Below the pieces are notes generated by a model. It did no database searches. It was not told the DNA's origin and was given only the letters and a program-made list of their open reading frames with translations. Made by a program: the position numbers and the translations under genes. From the NCBI RefSeq assembly GCF_042648965.1, contig NZ_JBHRYJ010000001.1, positions 1,922,001 through 1,986,000 on the forward strand: 64,000 nucleotides of DNA, read 5' to 3'. The DNA comes from Ferrovibrio xuzhouensis (lineage in GTDB: Bacteria > Pseudomonadota > Alphaproteobacteria > Ferrovibrionales > Ferrovibrionaceae). This document shows positions 58,501-64,000 of this stretch, piece after piece; positions within the stretch are counted from its first letter, which is position 1, and each line of letters begins with the position of its first letter.

Positions 58501-58950
58501 ATGGCGCAGCGGGGCAGACGCGCCGGCGACGGCGTACGCATGCAGCAGGCGGCAGACGCGGCCGGCGGCCGCACCCAGCGGCAGCTGCGGGTCGGCGAGG
58601 AATTGCGCCACGTGCTGTCCCAGGTGCTGATGGAGGGTCATTTCCGCGACCCCGATCTCGTCGGCATGTCGGTCACGGTGACCGAAGTCCGCGTCAGTCC
58701 CGACCTCAAGGCGGCCACCGCCTTCGTGATGCCGCTGGGCGGCCAGGCGACCGACAAGATCATCGCCGCGCTGAACCGTGCCCAGGCCTTCATCCGCGGC
58801 GAGGCGGCACGCCGCATCGACCTGCGCTTCGCGCCGAGCCTGTCCTTCAAGCCCGACCACAGTTTCGACGAGGCCGACCACGTCAACCGCCTGCTGCAGC
58901 GGCCCGAGGTCCAGGCCGACCTGCGGAAAGACGAGTCCGGCGAGGAATGA
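58501..58950 (+). CDS. rbfA: Ribosome-binding factor A
   Basis: Cold-adaptation and 30S maturation factor with a KH-like fold. 149 residues: QRQLRVGEELRHVLSQVLME, DPDLVGMSVTVTEVRVSPDL, RRIDLRFAPSLSFKPDHSFD. An extended N terminus of about 20 basic residues precedes the core. GGTGGAGTG lies upstream of the ATG at 58501. Overlaps truB by 4 nt (ATGA), so translation is coupled. Confidence 0.95.
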   Translation: MAQRGRRAGDGVRMQQAADAAGGRTQRQLRVGEELRHVLSQVLMEGHFRDPDLVGMSVTVTEVRVSPDLKAATAFVMPLGGQATDKIIAALNRAQAFIRGEAARRIDLRFAPSLSFKPDHSFDEADHVNRLLQRPEVQADLRKDESGEE

Positions 58951-59873
58951 GCCGCAAACCGCGAGGCCGGCCGGTCAACGGCTGGATCATCCTCGACAAA
59001 CCGCTCGGCCTGACCTCGACGCAATGCGTTGGCAAGGTCCGCCGCCTGACCGATGCCGCCAAGGCCGGCCACGGCGGCACGCTCGACCCGCTGGCCTCGG
59101 GCATCCTGCCGATCGCGCTCGGCGAGGCGACCAAGACGGTCGCTTACGTGATGGGCTCGGGCAAGACCTACCGGTTCACCGTGCGCTGGGGCATTGCCAC
59201 CGCCACCGACGATGCCGAGGGCGAGGTCACCGCAACCTCCGATATCCGCCCCGACCGGGCCGCCATCCTCGCCATGCTGCCGGGTTTCGAGGGCGAGATC
59301 CTGCAGAAGCCGCCGGCCTATTCGGCGCTGAAGATCGACGGCCGCCGGGCCTATGACCTCGCCCGGGCCCATAGTCAGGGGCGGGGGGAAGCGCCCGATC
59401 TCGCCCCCCGGCCGATCCGGATCGACCGGCTGGCCCTGGCGGACATGCCGGATACGGACCATGCCGTCTTCGAGGTCGATTGCGGAAAAGGCGCCTATGT
59501 CCGTGCCCTGGCTCGGGATTTCGGCCAGGCCCTGGGCACCTGCGGCCATGTCGTCGCCCTGCGCCGGACCCGGGTCGGCCGGTTCGACGAAAGCCGGGCG
59601 TTTTCGCTGGATTCACTGGCGGAACTGTGCCAAAAGGACGCCGCGCACGCGTATCTGTTGCCGGTTGAAACCGCGCTGGACGACATCCCGGCCCTGGTTG
59701 TGACCGGCCCTCAGGCCGACCGCCTCAGGCACGGCCAGCCGATACGGATCGCGCTCGCGGGTCCCGGACTTCCGCCGGAAGGTGAGCTCCTGGTGAAAGC
59801 CGACGGCAAGGCCGTCGGCCTGGCCGAGCGTATCGCCGATGAGGTTCGCCCGTTGCGTTTGTTCAATCTATGA
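58947..59873 (+). CDS. truB: tRNA pseudouridine-55 synthase
   Basis: Makes pseudouridine 55 in the T loop of tRNA. 308 residues. Catalytic Asp47 in GHGGTLDPLASGILPIALGE; further motifs KPPAYSALKIDGRRAYDLAR and CGKGAYVRALARDFGQALGT. The C-terminal TruB_C/PUA-like segment is at about 240-305. Start overlaps rbfA. Confidence 0.96.
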   Translation: MSRKPRGRPVNGWIILDKPLGLTSTQCVGKVRRLTDAAKAGHGGTLDPLASGILPIALGEATKTVAYVMGSGKTYRFTVRWGIATATDDAEGEVTATSDIRPDRAAILAMLPGFEGEILQKPPAYSALKIDGRRAYDLARAHSQGRGEAPDLAPRPIRIDRLALADMPDTDHAVFEVDCGKGAYVRALARDFGQALGTCGHVVALRRTRVGRFDESRAFSLDSLAELCQKDAAHAYLLPVETALDDIPALVVTGPQADRLRHGQPIRIALAGPGLPPEGELLVKADGKAVGLAERIADEVRPLRLFNL

Positions 59874-59892
59874 TGTCGCGGAGACGTAACTC

Positions 59893-60162
59893 ATGACGAT
59901 TACTGCTGACCGCAAGACCGCGCTCATCGGCGAATTTGCCACCAAGAAGGGCGATACCGGTTCTCCGGAAGTCCAGGTGGCGGTGCTCACCGAGCGGATC
60001 AACAACCTCACCGAACACTTCAAGACCCACAAGAAGGACGTGCACTCGCGTCGCGGCCTGCTGATGATGGTCAGCCGCCGCCGCAGCCTGCTCGACTATC
60101 TGAAGAAGAACGAGACGCCGCGCTATGACGCGCTGATCCAGCGTCTGGGTCTCCGCAAGTAA
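59893..60162 (+). CDS. rpsO: 30S ribosomal protein S15
   Basis: Primary-binding 16S rRNA protein. 89 residues, the standard length: FATKKGDTGSPEVQVAVLTE, HKKDVHSRRGLLMMVSRRRS, LLDYLKKNETPRYDALIQRL. It starts 19 nt after truB. In E. coli S15 represses its own translation through a leader pseudoknot; I did not establish one here. Confidence 0.98.
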   Translation: MTITADRKTALIGEFATKKGDTGSPEVQVAVLTERINNLTEHFKTHKKDVHSRRGLLMMVSRRRSLLDYLKKNETPRYDALIQRLGLRK

Positions 60163-60221
60163 CAGGATGGCGGCTGACGCGACAGGTACTGCGCGCAGCC
60201 GTATTCCGGACACGACAGGTC

Positions 60222-60257
60222 ACGCCCGCCACCGGCGCAAAAGCCGGCGGCGGGCGT
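60222..60257 (+). other. Strong hairpin between rpsO and pnp
   Basis: ACGCCCGCC-A-CCGGC pairs with GCCGG-C-GGCGGGCGT (one mismatch) around a GCAAAA loop, a 14-15 bp stem. No clean T run follows, so it is probably an RNA-processing or stability element rather than a full terminator. In E. coli this same gap holds RNase III sites used in pnp autoregulation; the remaining 170 bp before pnp show no gene. Confidence 0.7.
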
Positions 60258-60427
60258 TGGTCGTTCTGGCGTAGTCCGGTCAGGCCGGCATCCGGGATGG
60301 GCCCGATGCCGGTTCGCCGAAAGCGACCGCTTCATGGTCGCAACGGCCGGGCGGGAGGCGATGGGCGCCGTCTCGCCGGGTACCGCGCGTCAGGGACGCC
60401 GGCACCTTAGAAGGAAGAAGGTTAGAT

Positions 60428-62578
60428 ATGTTCAACATCCACAAGACTGAACTGATGTGGGGCGGCCGCAAGCTGGTCATCGAGACCGGCAAGGTGGCGC
60501 GTCAGGCCGATGGCGCCGTGATGGTGACCTATGGCGACACCATCGTGCTGTGCACCGCCGTGGCGGCCAAGTCGCCGAAGCCCGGCGTCGATTTTTTCCC
60601 GCTGACCGTGAACTACCAGGAAAAGACGTTCGCGGCCGGCAAGATCCCCGGCGGTTTCTTCAAGCGTGAAGGCCGGCCGAGCGAGAAGGAGACGCTGACC
60701 TCGCGTCTGATCGATCGCCCGATCCGCCCGCTGTTCGCCGATGGCTTCCGCAACGAGACCCAGGTCGTCGCCACCGTGCTGTCGCATGACCTCGAGAACG
60801 ATCCGGACATCGTCGCCATGATCGGCGCGTCGGCCGCGCTCACCATCTCGGGCATTCCGTTCATGGGCCCGATCGGCGGCGCCCGCGTCGCCTATGTCAA
60901 CGGCGAATACGTGCTGAACCCGACCAAGACCCAGCTGACTGAAGCGGGCAACAAGCTCGATCTGGTCGTCGCCGGCACCGCCGACGCCGTCCTCATGGTC
61001 GAGTCCGAAGCCCAGCAGCTGCCGGAAGACGTCATGCTCGGCGCCGTGATGTTCGGCCACAAGGGCTTCCAGCCGGTCATCGAAGCGATCATCGGCCTCG
61101 CCGAGCGGGCCGCCAAGGACGCGATGCCGCTGTCCGAGCGCACCGGTTATGAAACCGCCTTCAAGAAGCTGCAGGATTCGGGCCTCGAAGCCGAACTGCG
61201 CGTCGCCTATGAAGAGAAGGTCAAGCAGGCCCGCTACGCCAAGGTCGGCGAAGTGAAGGCCAAGGCCAAGGCCCTGTTCGCGGACACTGATGCCAACCCG
61301 GTCGACGTTTCCGATGCCTTCAAGCATCTCGAGGCCCAGGTCGTGCGCTTCAACATCCTCGACACCGGCCTGCGCATCGACGGTCGCGACACCAAGACCG
61401 TGCGTCCGATCGTGTCGGAAGTCGGCGTGCTGCCGCGTGCCCATGGCGCCGCGCTGTTCACCCGTGGCGAGACCCAGGCGCTGGTGGTCACCACGCTGGG
61501 TACCGGCACCGACGAGCAGATCATCGACGCGCTCGACGGCGAATACCGCGAAGCCTTCATGCTGCACTACAACTTCCCGCCCTACTCGGTCGGTGAAGCC
61601 GGTCGCATGGGCTCGCCCGGCCGTCGCGAAATCGGCCACGGCAAGCTGGCCTGGCGCGCCGTACGGCCGCTGCTGCCGGCGAAGGAAGAGTTCCCCTACA
61701 CGATCCGCGTCGTCTCGGAGATCACCGAGTCGAACGGCTCCTCGTCGATGGCCACCGTCTGCGGCAGCTCGCTGGCGCTGATGGATGCCGGCGTGCCGCT
61801 GAAGGCGCCGGTGGCGGGCATCGCCATGGGCCTGATCCTCGAGGGCGAGCGGTTCGCCGTGCTGTCGGACATCCTCGGCGACGAGGATCATCTCGGCGAC
61901 ATGGACTTCAAGGTGGCCGGTACCGACGAGGGCATCACGGCCCTGCAGATGGACATCAAGATCGCCGGCATCACCGAGGAGATCATGCGGGTCGCGCTTG
62001 GCCAGGCCAAGGACGGCCGCATCCATATCCTGGGTGAGATGGCCAAGGCGATTTCGCAGAACCGCACCGGCGTCAAGGAAAACGCGCCGCGCATAACCAC
62101 CATCACGGTGCCGAAGGACAAGATCCGCGAAGTGATCGGGTCGGGCGGCAAGGTGATCCGCGAGATCGTCGAGAAGACCGGCACCAAGATCGACATCGAG
62201 GACGATGGCACGATCAAGATCGCCTCGTCGGATCCGGCCGCTGCGGATGCCGCGATCCAGTGGATCAAGTCGATCGTCTCGGAACCCGAGGTCGGCGTGA
62301 TCTACAAGGGCAAGGTCGTCAAGATCGTCGACTTCGGCGCCTTCGTGAACTTCTTCGGCAGCCGCGACGGCCTGGTGCATGTCTCGGAGATGGCGTCGCG
62401 GCGCGTCAACAAGCCGAGCGACGTCGTCGCCGAAGGCCAGGAAGTGCGCGTCAAGGTGCTCGGCATCGACGAGCGCGGCAAGGTGCGCCTCTCCATGAAG
62501 GTCGTCGACCAGGAGACCGGCGAAGACCTGTCGCTGCGCAAGGGCGAGCCGACCGACGAGGCCGCGCAGGCTGAATAG
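60428..62578 (+). CDS. pnp: Polynucleotide phosphorylase
   Basis: 3'-5' phosphorolytic exoribonuclease of the RNA degradosome. 716 residues: two RNase PH domains (first about 10-210, with FFKREGRPSEKETLTSRLID; second about 310-540, with GRREIGHGKLAWRAV and SNGSSSMATVCGSSLALMDA), a central helical domain, KH (about 555-620, KIREVIGSGGKVIREIVEKT) and S1 (about 622-690, YKGKVVKIVDFGAFVNFFGS). AAGGAAGAAGG precedes the ATG. Confidence 0.98.
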   Translation: MFNIHKTELMWGGRKLVIETGKVARQADGAVMVTYGDTIVLCTAVAAKSPKPGVDFFPLTVNYQEKTFAAGKIPGGFFKREGRPSEKETLTSRLIDRPIRPLFADGFRNETQVVATVLSHDLENDPDIVAMIGASAALTISGIPFMGPIGGARVAYVNGEYVLNPTKTQLTEAGNKLDLVVAGTADAVLMVESEAQQLPEDVMLGAVMFGHKGFQPVIEAIIGLAERAAKDAMPLSERTGYETAFKKLQDSGLEAELRVAYEEKVKQARYAKVGEVKAKAKALFADTDANPVDVSDAFKHLEAQVVRFNILDTGLRIDGRDTKTVRPIVSEVGVLPRAHGAALFTRGETQALVVTTLGTGTDEQIIDALDGEYREAFMLHYNFPPYSVGEAGRMGSPGRREIGHGKLAWRAVRPLLPAKEEFPYTIRVVSEITESNGSSSMATVCGSSLALMDAGVPLKAPVAGIAMGLILEGERFAVLSDILGDEDHLGDMDFKVAGTDEGITALQMDIKIAGITEEIMRVALGQAKDGRIHILGEMAKAISQNRTGVKENAPRITTITVPKDKIREVIGSGGKVIREIVEKTGTKIDIEDDGTIKIASSDPAAADAAIQWIKSIVSEPEVGVIYKGKVVKIVDFGAFVNFFGSRDGLVHVSEMASRRVNKPSDVVAEGQEVRVKVLGIDERGKVRLSMKVVDQETGEDLSLRKGEPTDEAAQAE

Positions 62579-62618
62579 GCTTGGCCGAGTGATCCTCCGC
62601 CGCAAGGCGGGACATGCG

Positions 62619-62653
62619 AAAGGGCCGGGAGCAATCCCGGCCCTTTTCTTTTT
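62619..62653 (+). terminator. Rho-independent terminator after pnp
   Basis: AAAGGGCCGGGA, loop GCAA, TCCCGGCCCTTTT, continuing CTTTTT. The 3' part CCTTTTCTTTTTGTCCG is identical to the corresponding part of the groEL terminator. It separates pnp from the convergent solute-binding-like gene. Confidence 0.93.
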
Positions 62654-62659
62654 GTCCGC

Positions 62660-63475
62660 TCAGGATGGCAGCGCCCGGAGCGGCGCGACGATGCGGTTGT
62701 ACTCGCCGCTCTTGCGCAGGCGGTCGTAAGCCGCGCGCAGCCGGATCACGGTGGCTGCCGGCAGGTCGTGCGAGGCGGCGATCCAGAATGACATCTGGGC
62801 GAAGGGCTCGCCCGCCCGCAGGTCCCGGGCTGCGAAGCCGAGCAGCTGCCAGGTGGCGCGGCCGACGGTGCGCAGGGTGAACCAGCCGTCGATGCGGCCG
62901 GCCTGCAACAGGCGGGCATTGTCGGACTCGGCGATGTTGCTTTCGACATTCTGCAGGTCGAAGGATTGCAGCAGGGCCTGCAGTTCGGAGCCGCGCATCA
63001 CGCTGATCCGCTCCAGTTGCCGGGCGCCGGCGACATCGGCCACCACCGGGGTGTCGGCGCGGGTGAACAGCACGGCGCGGTCGTCGAAGACCTCGCCGAT
63101 CCACTGATAGCGTGGCTCGCGCTGCGGCGTGCGTAGCAGCGCGGGATACAGGGTGTTGCCGCTGTCGAGGGCACGGATCGCCCGCTGGAACGGCAGGATG
63201 CGCACGGCGGGATCGATGCCGGCCGCCTCGGCGATCCGCCGCACCAGGTCGGCCGCCGGCCCGCGGCCCATGCCGTCATCGTCGAACACATAGGGCGGCC
63301 GTGCGGGGCTGACGATCTGCATCAGGTCCGGCCGGGCATCGGTTGCCGGGCTGGCGGCCAGCGCGGAAGGCGGCCCGCCAAGCAGAATCGGGCCAAACAG
63401 GATCATGCCGGACAGGATCAGGCCAGGCAGGGTCAGGCCGGGCAGGGCGAGGGTGATGACCCGAAGCAGCAGCAC
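62660..63475 (-). CDS. Periplasmic solute-binding-like protein (SBP_bac_3 type)
   Basis: A 271-residue exported protein with a hydrophobic N terminus (to about 40, GGPPSALAAS). The mature part follows the amino-acid-binding-protein-like fold: ARPPYVFDDDGMGRGPAADL, VRILPFQRAIRALDSGNTLY, YNRIVAPLRAL at the end. No permease or ATPase gene adjoins it, so it may be a stand-alone sensor or a diverged receptor. Start GTG at 63475 with AGGAGG seven nt upstream. Confidence 0.82.
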   Translation of the reverse strand: MLLLRVITLALPGLTLPGLILSGMILFGPILLGGPPSALAASPATDARPDLMQIVSPARPPYVFDDDGMGRGPAADLVRRIAEAAGIDPAVRILPFQRAIRALDSGNTLYPALLRTPQREPRYQWIGEVFDDRAVLFTRADTPVVADVAGARQLERISVMRGSELQALLQSFDLQNVESNIAESDNARLLQAGRIDGWFTLRTVGRATWQLLGFAARDLRAGEPFAQMSFWIAASHDLPAATVIRLRAAYDRLRKSGEYNRIVAPLRALPS

Positions 63476-63624
63476 GGCGCAGCCTCCTGCCAGTGTCGGT
63501 CGCCGCCAGACTAGGAGGAAAAATACACCCGGCCAACAGGTTAATATTGATCTGGTGACGGATTTGTTGCCAGATTCTTGCCGCTTTCTCCGGTCATCAT
63601 CCAGAGTGAGAGAGGAGTGTGACC

Positions 63625-64000
63625 ATGGTCGGGAAGCCGATTGTTCCCCTTCGTTGCCGCCTGCCGGGTCGTCTGCCGGGCCGTGGTCTGCGGCGACTCG
63701 CCGGTGCCGTTGCGCTGGGCGGTTGGCTTGCCGTTGGCGCCACCGCCGCCGCGGCGCAGAGCAGCGAGACCCTGCCGATGGGCGTTCCCGGCCCCGATGC
63801 CGGCGCCACGGAGGACGTGACGGCCGGCAGCAAGACGGTGCGCGGCCATTACCGCGCCGGCGACATCCAGGCCGACTGGGAAGCCGCGGTGCGCAACAAC
63901 AAGGTCGAGCGCATCGTTGAATGGCGCGACTACGGCGAATACGGCAACGCCAATATCGTCTTCGATTTCTTCAATGGCCAGCTGATGCATTACGGCGAGC
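63625..64000 (+). CDS. Secreted protein of unknown function, 3' end cut by window edge
   Basis: An open frame from the ATG at 63625 to the last base; 125 codons are visible. AGAGGAGTGTGACC precedes the start. The N terminus is Arg-rich (LPGRLPGRGLRRLAG), followed by a hydrophobic stretch and a likely cleavage site at TAAAAQSS (about 45). The mature part is acidic and aromatic (DYGEYGNANIVFDFFNGQLM), suggestive of beta structure. No family recognised; the rest lies outside the window. Confidence 0.75.
   Translation, partial: MVGKPIVPLRCRLPGRLPGRGLRRLAGAVALGGWLAVGATAAAAQSSETLPMGVPGPDAGATEDVTAGSKTVRGHYRAGDIQADWEAAVRNNKVERIVEWRDYGEYGNANIVFDFFNGQLMHYGE

Noticed and set aside
60422..62605. A 727-codon minus-strand frame opposite pnp, and a 654-codon frame at 22095-24059 opposite cynA
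   Set aside because: Both mirror well-supported genes and show the repetitive His/Gly/Asp/Leu composition of antisense shadows.

Overview
The window is a GC-rich, densely coded bacterial chromosome segment with no rRNA, tRNA, insertion sequence, integrase, phage gene or CRISPR array that I can see. Gene content points to an alphaproteobacterium, most likely Rhodospirillales-like: a MucR/Ros regulator, an IalB-like secreted protein, CbtBA, a Fur lacking the CxxC zinc pair, the order fur-plsC ... miaB-phoH-ybeY-corC-lnt-XRE-metK-trmB, and five copies of the small PAS_5-type protein common in that group. Genus cannot be fixed from sequence reading alone.

Layout. 1-4.9 kb: 3' part of groEL, an OmpR/EnvZ-type two-component pair, and a divergent MipA/OmpV outer-membrane protein. 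5-9.9 kb: an Hsp70-family (YegD-like) protein, two tandem PAS_5 proteins, and a LysR regulator divergent from a quinone oxidoreductase. 10.1-12.5 kb: a signalling cluster of an Aer-type PAS protein, a soluble chemoreceptor without membrane segments, and a PAS_5 protein with an FNR-like cysteine motif. 12.5-20.2 kb: secreted alpha/beta hydrolase, acyltransferase-3, MetE-C-terminal-type methionine synthase (MesD-like), another PAS_5 protein, MFS transporter, M20 amidohydrolase and an orphan AbrB-type protein.

20.3-26.1 kb is the clearest functional module: a sigma-54 activator divergent from an NrtABD-type ABC transporter that ends in cyanase (cynS). The intergenic region has a textbook -24/-12 promoter and a cluster of TTACGAA-type inverted repeats. 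This is a cyanate uptake and detoxification operon, comparable in order to cynFABDS of Pseudomonas pseudoalcaligenes.

26.2-42.2 kb is mixed: rlmN with ialB, an ECF sigma factor without a visible anti-sigma gene, sppA-ihfB-lapA, an ornithine-cyclodeaminase-like enzyme with a sarcosine-oxidase-like flavoenzyme, a VanX-type dipeptidase, a TsaB-RimI fusion, mucR, fur, plsC, and a 2OG-Fe(II) oxygenase beside a TPR/OGT-like glycosyltransferase. 42.4-50.8 kb is the conserved miaB...trmB run. 50.8-52.6 kb holds a tandem array of palindromic repeats and cbtBA with an unknown membrane protein. 52.7-62.6 kb is the rimP-nusA-ylxR-infB-rbfA-truB-rpsO-pnp translation/RNA operon with a readable sigma-70 promoter and leader attenuator. 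The end holds a periplasmic solute-binding-like protein and a truncated secreted protein.

Most of the window is ordinary core genome. The parts worth a second look are the split aerotaxis-like cluster, the cyanate control region, the MesD-like enzyme without a visible partner, the TsaB-RimI fusion, the oxygenase/OGT pair, the tandem repeats lying over stop codons, and hairpins in the metK and rimP leaders. I did not find a clearly new defence or mobile system.
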